Source: Cryobacterium sp. N22 (lineage in GTDB: Bacteria; Actinomycetota; Actinomycetes; Actinomycetales; Microbacteriaceae). Taken from it: a stretch of 63,467 nt of DNA. Under the pieces are notes generated by a model that saw only the letters and a program-made list of their open reading frames with translations, was not told the DNA's origin and searched no databases. Below are positions 53,257-63,467 of the stretch, piece after piece (within the stretch, counting starts at the first letter, position 1; each line of letters starts with the position of its first letter). The stretch is from the NCBI RefSeq assembly GCF_002929555.1, contig NZ_PJJP01000020.1, positions 1-63,467 on the forward strand. Direction: 5' to 3'. A program made the translations under genes and the position numbers.

Positions 53257-53320
53257 GGTCAATTCTCCCACTCCCGCGGGCGGATGCCGACGCCCGCGCC
53301 GGAGCTCATGCCGGCCGTGG

Positions 53321-53326
53321 TAGATA
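53321..53326 (+). promoter_or_regulatory. -10 element of the TRIC-type channel gene, probable leaderless transcript
   Basis: TAGATA is exactly 6 nt upstream of the GTG at 53333. Confidence 0.5.
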
Positions 53327-53332
53327 TTGACG

Positions 53333-54067
53333 GTGCCCACTCCGCTCTTCGCCATTCCGCTCTGGATCGACCTCGTCGCCGTCGCCATCGGCGCCATCCA
53401 GGGAGCGATGTTCGCCGGCCGGTTCACCGACCGCCGGATGGACCTGCTGGGCATCTCGATCATCGGGATCACGGTGGGCCTGGGCGGCGGCCTGCTGCGC
53501 GACATCCTGCTCGGCGGGGTGCCGGCCGCGCTGCTGAGTAACTGGTACCTGCCCGTCGCGGCGGTATTCGCGCTGCTGGGAATGCTCCTGCAGAGCCTGT
53601 TCAACCGCCTCGGCCCCCTGATCATCACCCTCGACGCCGTGACCATCGGCCTGTTCGGCGTGATCGGCACCACCAAGGCGCTCGCCGCGGGACTGCCGGA
53701 GATCCCCGCCCTCTTCGTCGGAGTGGTCTCCGCCGTGGGCGGGTCCGTGCTGCGAGACATGATGCTGAACGTGCCCATCGCCGTGATGCACGTGGGCTCG
53801 CTGTACGCCGCCGCCGCTCTCGCGGGCTGCGGGCTTCTGGTCATCCTCGTGGTGTTCGAGGTGCAGATCACCGTGGCGGCGCTCATCTGCGTGGTCACGA
53901 CCACCGTCATCCGGGTGCTCGCGGCCCGATTCGGCTGGACCCTGCCGCAACAGCGAGCCATCGGCAGCTGGCCGCACTGGCGCCGGCGGGGTTCGATCCA
54001 GCCGCTGCGCGGGTGGCGGCGCCGGGTCCCCGCCGTCTCCGAGCCCGCCCTCACGGCAGACCGCTGA
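53333..54067 (+). CDS. Trimeric intracellular cation channel (TRIC/UPF0126) family protein
   Basis: 244 residues from GTG 53333. Seven hydrophobic helices built as two inverted repeats, each with a GG hinge: [17 protein letters not shown] and [15 protein letters not shown]. Bacterial TRIC proteins conduct K+ or other small ions. The tail is basic and cytoplasmic. The 6-nt spacing to TAGATA selects this GTG over the TTG at 53327. Divergent from recO. Confidence 0.9.
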   Translation: MPTPLFAIPLWIDLVAVAIGAIQGAMFAGRFTDRRMDLLGISIIGITVGLGGGLLRDILLGGVPAALLSNWYLPVAAVFALLGMLLQSLFNRLGPLIITLDAVTIGLFGVIGTTKALAAGLPEIPALFVGVVSAVGGSVLRDMMLNVPIAVMHVGSLYAAAALAGCGLLVILVVFEVQITVAALICVVTTTVIRVLAARFGWTLPQQRAIGSWPHWRRRGSIQPLRGWRRRVPAVSEPALTADR

Positions 54068-54179
54068 CCCGCTCCCTCACCGTTTTCTGAGGATTTATCA
54101 TCCTGACCGGTTTTGGGCTCGCCTTTCCCCCAATCTGGGGTCAGTATTGAGGCACAACCACGTCGCAGGGAGGTACTCC

Positions 54180-54887
54180 ATGAAACGATTCGAGGGCACT
54201 GCGCCCGAGCTGTTGCCTGTCCTTTCCCGGGGCAAACACAAGTCCCCACGCAGCGGAGCGTGCTTCATGGAGTTCGCGTCGCACCTATCCGGTGAGGCGT
54301 GGAGCGACCATCCAGCGTGCACACATCCGGTCCTGGCCTCGCTCGCGCGCATGGTCAACGACTGCACCTCCGATGACGCCAGATCCCGCCTGATGATGCT
54401 GATCCCGTCCGTGATCGGACTGCGCGGCGACGACCAGCGGGTACGTCTCGTCGTGGCCCTGCGGGCCGCGACGGCCGGTCTGCCGGTGGTCAGCGCCGAT
54501 CACCAGCGGGCCCTGGCCGTTGGCATCCTCAACTGTCAGCGGCACCTGGCGCGGTCATCGGAGGGAACCCCGATCGACGTGTCAGAGCAGGTGCGTGCGG
54601 CGTTCGACAAGGCGCCGCAGACCGAACGCTGGGCGCGGGAGTTCATGGGTTCGGTGGGGTCCTGGTCTCGTACCCGGTTCACCGACCGCACCGCGGAGTC
54701 GATCATCCGCATCACGGTGCAGGGCATCGCCGAGGCGTGCATTCCCGACACCGATGAGCGTCTCTACGACCTGTTGGCGCAGGCCATCGACGACTGCACA
54801 GCGGTGCTGGGCAAGCCGGACGGCGAGCCCGTGCAGGTACCGCAGCCGCTCACACCCACCCAGTCTCGGCGGGCAATGCGGGTCTGA
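54180..54887 (+). CDS. Hypothetical protein, 235 aa
   Basis: 235 residues from ATG 54180, which has a strong GGGAGG ribosome site 6 nt upstream. Soluble, mostly helical and with no recognised motif. A cysteine-containing segment ([19 protein letters not shown]) is followed by [28 protein letters not shown] cannot assign a function. It lies between the TRIC-type channel and convergent leuA. The first copy of an 18-bp tandem repeat spans its stop codon. Confidence 0.82.
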   Translation: MKRFEGTAPELLPVLSRGKHKSPRSGACFMEFASHLSGEAWSDHPACTHPVLASLARMVNDCTSDDARSRLMMLIPSVIGLRGDDQRVRLVVALRAATAGLPVVSADHQRALAVGILNCQRHLARSSEGTPIDVSEQVRAAFDKAPQTERWAREFMGSVGSWSRTRFTDRTAESIIRITVQGIAEACIPDTDERLYDLLAQAIDDCTAVLGKPDGEPVQVPQPLTPTQSRRAMRV

Positions 54888-54912
54888 CCAACACTGCGGG
54901 TCTGACCAACAC
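54877..54912. repeat. 18-bp tandem duplication across the stop of the hypothetical gene
   Basis: Two perfect copies of TGCGGGTCTGACCAACAC. The first contains the last codons and stop TGA; the second lies downstream. Confidence 0.9.
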
Positions 54913-54917
54913 ACAGA

Positions 54918-54955
54918 ATGGCCCCGGCCCCGACGAGAGTCGAAGCCGGGGCCAT
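54918..54955. terminator. Bidirectional terminator between the hypothetical gene and leuA
   Basis: 11-bp arms ATGGCCCCGGC / GCCGGGGCCAT with an inner CGAC/GTCG stem, between convergent genes. Confidence 0.8.
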
Positions 54956-54966
54956 CTGCGTGGAGG

Positions 54967-58263
<3,297 letters not shown>

Positions 58264-58267
<4 letters not shown>

Positions 58268-59025
58268 GCGCGCTGCTCCATGCCCAGCATGATGCGGGAG
58301 ATCTCTTCGGCCGAGGACCGTTCCCGGTCTTCGACCAGGCGGCCGTCGGCGAGGAACAGGATGCGGTCGGCGTAGCTGGCCGCGATGGGGTCGTGGGTGA
58401 CCATGGCGATGCTCTGGCCGTAGCCGGTGCTCGCGGCCTTGAGCAGGGCCAACACCTCCCTGCCGCTGCGGGAGTCGAGGTTTCCGGTGGGTTCGTCGGC
58501 GAAGACCAGTTCCGGCCGGGTGGCCAGGGCCCTGGCGATGGCGACGCGCTGCTGCTGCCCGCCGGAGAGCTCGTGCGGCCGGTGCGTGAGCCGGTCGGTC
58601 AGGCCGAGGGATTCGATGAGTTGTTCGATCCAGGCGCTCTCGGTGGTGCTCGGCTTCCGGCCGTCCAGTGCGAAGGGCAGAAGGATGTTGCCGCGCACGT
58701 CGAGCGTCGGCACCAGGTTGAAGGCCTGGAAGATGAAACCGATCCGGCGCCGGCGGAGGACCGTCAGGGCGGCGTCGTCCAGGGCGCTGATCTCGGTGTC
58801 CCCGAGCCAGGCCCGGCCGGCGCTTGCTGTGTCCAGCCCCGCCATGATGTGCATCAGCGTGGACTTGCCCGAGCCGCTCGGACCCATGATGGCGGTGAAC
58901 TGGCCGCGACGAATGCCGATGGACACGTCGTCCAGGGCCGTCACCGACGTGGTGGTGGAGCCGTAGGTCTTGCGCAGGGAGGTGACTCTGGCCGCGAGGC
59001 CGAGTTCTGACGGTGAATTTTCCAT
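58264..59025 (-). CDS. ABC exporter ATPase, MacB/LolD-type
   Basis: 253 residues from ATG 59025. Walker A GPSGSGKST, signature LSGGQQQRV, Walker B LVFADEP, and MVTHDP with the H-loop His; this is the family that pairs with FtsX-like permeases. The ATG is fixed by TACCGT 6 nt upstream. Export of an antimicrobial peptide or lipoprotein is likely; the substrate is unknown. Confidence 0.93.
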
Positions 59026-59031
59026 GTTTCC

Positions 59032-59037
59032 ACGGTA
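59032..59037 (-). promoter_or_regulatory. -10 element of the exporter operon, probable leaderless transcript
   Basis: On the minus strand TACCGT is followed by GGAAAC (6 nt) and the ATG at 59025. Confidence 0.55.
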
Positions 59038-59130
59038 CGAATCCGGCGCCGGCCGCCGCGTCTGGCCCCGGATGTAGTCCGCCGTGCCGTGCGGATGATT
59101 CCCGGCGCTCCCGGGTCATCCGCTGGGCGG

Positions 59131-59820
59131 TTACTGGGTGAGGCGGTGCTGGAAGGCGAAGACCACGAGCTGCACCCTGTCGCGCAGGGAGAGCTTGGCC
59201 AGGATACGGCTGATGTGGGTCTTGACGGTGGCCTCGCTCAGGAACTCACCTGCGGCGATCTCGGCGTTGCTCAGGCCGAGGGCGGCGAGGGCGAAGATGT
59301 CCCGTTCCCGGCTGGTCAGGGTGGTGTACGCCACCGGCACCTCCTGCTCGGGGGCGGGGGCATCGAAGTGGGCGAAGAGCTCGCGGGTGGCCGAGGCGGC
59401 GATGACGGCGCTGCCGGCGTGCACGGTGCGGATGGCGGCGAGCAGGAACTCCGGATCGGCGTCCTTGAGCAGGAACCCGCTCGCCCCGCCGCGAATGGCC
59501 CGGCTGGCGCTCTCGTCGAGTTCGAAGGTGGTGAGCACAATGATCCGCGGCGGGGTCGTTCCGGCCAGGGCCGCGGCGGCGATGATGGTCGCCGTGGCGT
59601 CGATGCCGTCCATCACGGGCATGCGGATGTCCATCAGGATCACGTCGGGGAACACCGCGGCGGCCATCGTGACGCCGGCGGCGCCGTTGCCGGCCTCGCC
59701 GACGAACTCAAGGTCGGCCTGTGAGGAGACCAGCATGCGGATCCCGGCCCGGAAGAGGGCCTGGTCGTCGACGAGGGCGACCCGGATGCGCGGGGCATCC
59801 GTCGGGTGGACGTCACTCAT
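59131..59820 (-). CDS. NarL-family response regulator
   Basis: 229 residues. Receiver with D17-D18 and phosphoacceptor D in VILMDIRMP, then a LuxR-type helix-turn-helix (SNAEIAAGEFLSEATVKTHISRILAKL). Overlaps the histidine kinase by 4 nt. The exporter operon 105 nt downstream is the likely target. Its start at the 4-nt overlap needs no separate ribosome site. Confidence 0.93.
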   Translation of the reverse strand: MSDVHPTDAPRIRVALVDDQALFRAGIRMLVSSQADLEFVGEAGNGAAGVTMAAAVFPDVILMDIRMPVMDGIDATATIIAAAALAGTTPPRIIVLTTFELDESASRAIRGGASGFLLKDADPEFLLAAIRTVHAGSAVIAASATRELFAHFDAPAPEQEVPVAYTTLTSRERDIFALAALGLSNAEIAAGEFLSEATVKTHISRILAKLSLRDRVQLVVFAFQHRLTQ

Positions 59821-61781
59821 GGGCGATCTCCGTAGGGTGTGGCGGTCACGGGCGGATGCAGCACGGCGCCTACGGCCGGCCGCACCAGGGCGTTGGTGGT
59901 GATGGCCGGCAGGCGCGCGGTCACGATGAACCGGCCGCCGACGGGCTCGGCGGCCAGGGAGCCGCCGGCGAGGAGGGCCCGTTCGCGCATGCCGGGCAGG
60001 CCGTGGCCGAGCTCACCGGATGCGTCGGCGGCCGGGCTGGGGCGCACCGCGTTGTCGATCGTCACCGCAACCCATCCGTCCGTCCAGGCGAGGCTCAAAT
60101 ATACCGCCCGACCGGCGTCACCGTGCCGGAGGGCGTTGGTGAGGGCCTCCTGAACGATGCGGTAGACGGCCAGCTGGGCGCCGGAGCCCAGGGTGGTGGG
60201 CGTGCCCGTCGTAGTCCACTCGATGTCCAGCCCGGTACTCCGCATTTGAGCCACCAGGCGGTCGAGGTCGGCGAGCACCGGTTGTGGTCCGTCGGCCGCG
60301 TCCTGACGCAGTCGGGTGAGCAGGATGCGCACGTCGCCCAGGGCGTCCCTGGCCGTGGTCGAGATGGTCGTCAAGGCCTCGTCGACGGCCTCGGGGTTCG
60401 CGGCGCGCGCGTACCGGGCGCCGTCGGCCTGAGCGATGACCACAGCCAGGGAGTGGGCGACGACGTCGTGCATGTCGCGGGCGATCCGGTTGCGTTCCTG
60501 CTCGACGACCACGCTGCGCTGCGCGACGCGCTGTTCCTCCACCGCGCGATGCTGGCTGAGCCGGCCCGCCCTGGCGGTCTGCCAGGTTCGCATGAGCAGG
60601 CCGAGGGTCCAGGAGAGCCCGAGAACCGCGATGCTCGCGATCAGGGTGGCAACGAAGGACCAGGCCAGGCCGGCCGCGTTGCCCTGCGCAAGGGCCTCAC
60701 CGATGGACAGCGCGCCTTGCTGGCCGACCGCGATATACGCTGCAGCGAGCAGGGCACCGACCCCGACGGAGACCAGTCCGGCCCACCGCAGGAGCCTGTC
60801 GCCGAAGGCCGTCGTGGCGTACAACACCGCGAGCACCGCGAAGTTGCCGGCGAGTACCGGCAGCCCGGCCAGCATCTGGGCGAGAGCGCTGACCCAGGCC
60901 ACCGTCAGGGCCAGTCCGGGTGAGAGCCTGCGCACGGCCAGGGCGACGGTGAAGCCGAGCAGCACGAGGAACGACAGGACGCCACTGCCGGCGTCGATGA
61001 TGAGGCTGAAGAGGAAGAAGGCCACCGCTATTCCGACATCGACGGTGAGGGTGCGCCGTGAGACCGCGCGGAAGACGAGCCGGCCGCCGGTTCGGCCACC
61101 GAACAGGTCGCCGAGCAGAGCGCTGAGGGGGCCGCGGACCGGAACGCCCAACGTCACCTCGCTCGTCGGTGCGCCCTGCGGGAGCATCAGCCAGGTCTCC
61201 AGGGTGAGGGCATCCGGATCACTGGGCCCGGCGGCCTCGCGGCGATCGGCCCGGCCCCGCACGACCAGCGCCAACGCCCAGCCGCCTACGAGAGCGACGG
61301 CGGCCAGGAAGCCGCCGGTGAGCCGAACACCGAGGTCGCCGAAGAACCGAAGCGTCCCGTCCAGGTCCTGCGCGTCCTGCATCGACAGAGGCAGCAGGAG
61401 GAAGACCGTGACGAGCATGCCGAGGAGAAGCGCTGCCGCCAGGCCGACGAACCGGACCCAACGCCGCCCATGGAGTCCGGCGCCCCAGACCGCCAGGCAG
61501 CCGGAGGTGAGCAGCAGCGGTACCGCGCTCGGCCCGGTCAGGTAGCCGGTGCCGGCAGTGACCACGGCCATGGTAGCGACAGCGCCGATGGCCAGGCCCA
61601 AAAGCGGGGCGAAGCGGGACAGGCCCACCGCGATCGCGAACATCCAGACCACCAGCAGTGCCGCCGACTGGCCCGCCCACAGGGCCGGGCTCCCCCACCC
61701 CAGGGCCAGGGCGAGACCGAGCGCGGGTTCCAGTGCCCAGCGGTGTGGGGCGGTACGCGTGAAGAACCCTGGAACCGGCAT
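59817..61781 (-). CDS. Sensor histidine kinase with two polytopic modules
   Basis: 654 residues. An unusually long membrane part: a first block of several helices (about 10-170), a cytoplasmic linker of about 50 residues, a second helical block (about 235-405), then a HisKA_3 segment (RIARDMHDVVAHSL) and an HATPase domain. The start is supported by TACGCT 6 nt upstream. It probably senses envelope damage or an antimicrobial and signals to the adjacent regulator. Confidence 0.92.
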   Translation of the reverse strand: MPVPGFFTRTAPHRWALEPALGLALALGWGSPALWAGQSAALLVVWMFAIAVGLSRFAPLLGLAIGAVATMAVVTAGTGYLTGPSAVPLLLTSGCLAVWGAGLHGRRWVRFVGLAAALLLGMLVTVFLLLPLSMQDAQDLDGTLRFFGDLGVRLTGGFLAAVALVGGWALALVVRGRADRREAAGPSDPDALTLETWLMLPQGAPTSEVTLGVPVRGPLSALLGDLFGGRTGGRLVFRAVSRRTLTVDVGIAVAFFLFSLIIDAGSGVLSFLVLLGFTVALAVRRLSPGLALTVAWVSALAQMLAGLPVLAGNFAVLAVLYATTAFGDRLLRWAGLVSVGVGALLAAAYIAVGQQGALSIGEALAQGNAAGLAWSFVATLIASIAVLGLSWTLGLLMRTWQTARAGRLSQHRAVEEQRVAQRSVVVEQERNRIARDMHDVVAHSLAVVIAQADGARYARAANPEAVDEALTTISTTARDALGDVRILLTRLRQDAADGPQPVLADLDRLVAQMRSTGLDIEWTTTGTPTTLGSGAQLAVYRIVQEALTNALRHGDAGRAVYLSLAWTDGWVAVTIDNAVRPSPAADASGELGHGLPGMRERALLAGGSLAAEPVGGRFIVTARLPAITTNALVRPAVGAVLHPPVTATPYGDRP

Positions 61782-61787
61782 GGTTAC

Positions 61788-61793
61788 AGCGTA
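61788..61793 (-). promoter_or_regulatory. -10 element of the histidine kinase gene, probable leaderless transcript
   Basis: On the minus strand TACGCT is followed by GTAACC (6 nt) and the ATG at 61781. Confidence 0.55.
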
Positions 61794-61883
61794 GGGCTCC
61801 CCCTGCGTCGCGTCCGGGTTCAGGACCCCAGATCATCCCGGCGTCCGCGGGAAGTCATCCCAGCGATGTAGCGGCGCCGGCCG

Positions 61884-62753
61884 TCATCTCGCGGTGAGGT
61901 CCGCCACCAGCCCTTCGACCGCGGTGGTGTCCGCGCCGAGAGCGCGGCCGCGGCGGGCGAGGGCTCCCCCGATGGCATCCAGTTCGTTGTGCTGCCCCGC
62001 CTCCAGGTCGTTCTGCAACGACGAGCGCATGGATGGGGGCAGCGCGGCGAGGGCGCCGGCCAGCTGCCCGGCGTCCGTGGGCACGCCGTCCAGGCTGGCG
62101 ACCCGGGCCACGTCAGCCAGGAGCGAAGTGGTGAGTGCCGTGTCGCGTTCGAGGGCGGCGCCGATCGGCAACCGCCAGTACGAGGTGAGGAGGGCCATCG
62201 GGGCAAGGAAGCGGAATTTGGCCCAGAGCACCTCCTGATCGGTGCCACCCACCGTGACGTCGAGGCCGGCCTTGCGCCAGGCCGCGGTGATGCCGGATTC
62301 GGCGGCGTGGCCCGGAACGGTGAGCCGAAGGAACGGGCTGCGATGCTCGATCACGGTGGGGCTGAGTCTCGTCGATTCCACCGCGACGGAGGCGCCGGCC
62401 ACGAGGGCTTCCGGTGTGGTGTCCTGCAGGATCGCCAGGTGTTCGATGCCGTTGAGCAGGGAGACCACCTCGGCCGGCCGCGCCTGCGCGAGCAAGCCGG
62501 TGACGGCGGGGAGGGCGATGGCCTTGGTGGCGATGATGACTCGGGCACCGTCGGGGATCTCGGTGACCGCGTTGATTCTCGAGACGCCGTCGCCGAAGTG
62601 CCGGCTGTGGATGGTGAGCCCCTCCGCTCTGATCATTCGAGCGGTTTCGGGCCTGGCAACGGCTACGACCTCGACGCCGGCGCGGTCCAGCAGCGCGGCG
62701 AGAAGTCCGCCGACAGCTCCGGCGCCGACAACAGCGATCACCGGCTCAGACAT
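61884..62753 (-). CDS. 2-dehydropantoate 2-reductase family protein (PanE-like)
   Basis: 289 residues. N-terminal NADP-binding motif VVGAGAVGGLLAALLDRAG, then TKAIALPAV and the ATKFRFL-type C-terminal domain (EVLWAKFRFLAPMALLTS) with the catalytic Lys. It could complete pantoate synthesis with panB at 11.7 kb, but the ApbA/PanE family also contains reductases of other 2-oxoacids. AGG lies 6 nt before the ATG. Confidence 0.88.
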   Translation of the reverse strand: MSEPVIAVVGAGAVGGLLAALLDRAGVEVVAVARPETARMIRAEGLTIHSRHFGDGVSRINAVTEIPDGARVIIATKAIALPAVTGLLAQARPAEVVSLLNGIEHLAILQDTTPEALVAGASVAVESTRLSPTVIEHRSPFLRLTVPGHAAESGITAAWRKAGLDVTVGGTDQEVLWAKFRFLAPMALLTSYWRLPIGAALERDTALTTSLLADVARVASLDGVPTDAGQLAGALAALPPSMRSSLQNDLEAGQHNELDAIGGALARRGRALGADTTAVEGLVADLTAR

Positions 62754-62810
62754 TCGTTACCTGCGACATGACGGCTCCTGGTTCCATTGTGATGCGGACA
62801 CTCGGCAGCT

Positions 62811-62816
62811 TAGGGT
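62811..62816 (+). promoter_or_regulatory. -10 element of the F420-dependent enzyme gene, probable leaderless transcript
   Basis: TAGGGT is exactly 6 nt upstream of the ATG at 62823, selecting that ATG over the GTG at 62817. Confidence 0.55.
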
Positions 62817-62822
62817 GTGGAA

Positions 62823-63242
62823 ATGCCCGATTCCAACGCTGCAGCCCTCGTCAGCCTCGCCGACGAACGCTTTGTCTCCCTCACCACCTTCCGCCGGACG
62901 GGTGAACCCGTCTCCACCCCGGTGTGGATCGCGGCGAACGGCACGGATCTCATCGTCACTACCCCGAAGGAGAGCGGCAAGGTCAAGCGCCTGAAAAATG
63001 ATTCCCGGGTGCACCTGCGTCCGTGTTCTCGCACCGGTGCGGTGCGGGACGGTGCCGTCGCCGTCGAGGCCCACGCGGTGGTCGTCGACGACGATCGGAG
63101 CCGGGCGCTGCTCACGAAGGTGTTCGGCGGAAAATATCGTGCGGAATACCGCGTCTTCATGTTCATCGAACGCCTGGGCCGCGCCGGCGCGAAGCAGCGA
63201 GTGATGCTGCGGATCAACGCTGGAACCACGCCAGCGGCCTAA
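62823..63242 (+). CDS. PPOX-class F420-dependent oxidoreductase
   Basis: 139 residues from ATG 62823. Split-barrel flavin/deazaflavin-binding fold: YVSLTTF-type start (RFVSLTTFRRTGEPVSTPVWIA), KVKRLKNDSRVHLRPCSRTG and the C-terminal FIERLGRAGAKQRVMLRI. This matches the short PPOX F420-binding enzymes of actinobacteria. The substrate is unknown. Divergent from the PanE-like gene. Confidence 0.9.
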   Translation: MPDSNAAALVSLADERFVSLTTFRRTGEPVSTPVWIAANGTDLIVTTPKESGKVKRLKNDSRVHLRPCSRTGAVRDGAVAVEAHAVVVDDDRSRALLTKVFGGKYRAEYRVFMFIERLGRAGAKQRVMLRINAGTTPAA

Positions 63243-63275
63243 CCGACCGACCCCGGCCGTCGACGCCACCGCTAG

Positions 63276-63467
63276 TCATTCGGTGTGCGGTGGTCGTCGG
63301 GTGCGTGGGTCGTGGGCTCGGTGTTGTGGTGGTTTCCGCCAGGTGCCGGTGGGGTCGATCCAGTGCGGGGCTTTGACTTCGGGCATGCCCAGGACCATCC
63401 GGATTTTCCAGCCGCCGGCGTCGTCGATGCCGTGGTGGTGGCGCCAGCAAAGCAGCACCCCGTTGGC
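63276..63467 (-). CDS. HNH endonuclease domain protein (DUF222-type), C-terminal fragment at window edge
   Basis: The visible last 63 codons read NGVLLCWRHHHGID, the HNH core, then a Trp-rich segment (PHWIDPTGTWRKPP) and a basic His/Arg/Thr tail. The upstream part of the gene lies beyond 63467. These DUF222-HNH proteins are multicopy in many actinobacteria and of uncertain function. The gap 63242-63276 holds nothing notable. Confidence 0.85.
   Translation of the reverse strand, partial: ANGVLLCWRHHHGIDDAGGWKIRMVLGMPEVKAPHWIDPTGTWRKPPQHRAHDPRTRRPPHTE

Noticed and set aside
63276..63467. HNH protein as evidence of a mobile element
   Set aside because: DUF222-HNH genes are common single chromosomal genes in this lineage. 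No integrase, repeat or phage gene is adjacent.

Overview
The window is a gene-dense, high-GC chromosomal segment of an actinobacterium. An unspecified member of the Microbacteriaceae (Cryobacterium/Leifsonia-like) is most likely. Supporting signs are the homodimeric AceE with a separate lipoyl E2, the glnA-glnE-glnA2 cluster, polyphosphate glucokinase, the fasR-fabD-fabH-acpP-fabF-DUF3145 block, an F420-dependent PPOX enzyme, DevR/DevS-like regulators, class A RNase P RNA and a DUF222-type HNH protein. I see no prophage, insertion sequence, CRISPR array or integrated island. It reads as core chromosome.

Layout. 1-5.1 kb: lipoylated E2 subunit, a membrane pseudokinase, lipB-lipA and a DUF4191 protein. 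5.1-11.6 kb: RDD membrane protein, then nitrogen assimilation: glnA with a well-formed GlnR-type box, glnE and glnA2. 11.7-17 kb: panB, SPOR-domain protein, map, ppgK, a TIGR02611 protein, rnpB, a zinc-ribbon protein and a Nif3 protein. 17-23.1 kb: DUF427 protein, a DevR/DevS-like pair with a possible haem-binding GAF domain, two tandem universal stress proteins behind a DosR-like box, a GAF-ANTAR regulator and tRNA-Val. 23.1-32.1 kb: AhpE peroxiredoxin, aceE, fasR and the FAS-II genes. These link acetyl-CoA production to fatty acid synthesis. 32.3-38.8 kb: PadR regulator, a family A DNA polymerase-like protein, tRNA-Met, a GT4 glycosyltransferase, a DMT-type membrane protein, def, a degenerate histidine kinase and tRNA-Asn. 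38.9-46.4 kb: a peptide-type ABC importer with three ATPase domains plus a 2-hydroxyacid dehydrogenase. 46.5-53.3 kb: a tightly overlapping minus-strand run recO-uppS-frnE-micropeptide-dusB-dgt-dnaG. 53.3-63.5 kb: TRIC-type channel, an unknown protein, leuA with a leader peptide, a MacB/FtsX-type ABC exporter with a two-component system, a PanE-like reductase, an F420 enzyme and the 3' end of an HNH gene.

The clearest cross-cutting signal is a set of genes whose start codon lies exactly 6 or 7 nt after a TANNNT -10 hexamer, so they are probably transcribed without a leader. This geometry settles several starts. It also reveals a symmetrical divergent promoter between the SPOR gene and map, a 14-codon leucine leader before leuA and an 8-codon upstream ORF before aceE. 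Other observations of note are a 40-residue Cys/Gly-rich micropeptide coupled to a DsbA-family gene and three proteins with altered catalytic residues (pseudokinase, His-to-Gln kinase, ABC ATPase with an Asn H-loop). All family assignments come from reading motifs by eye; no database search was run.
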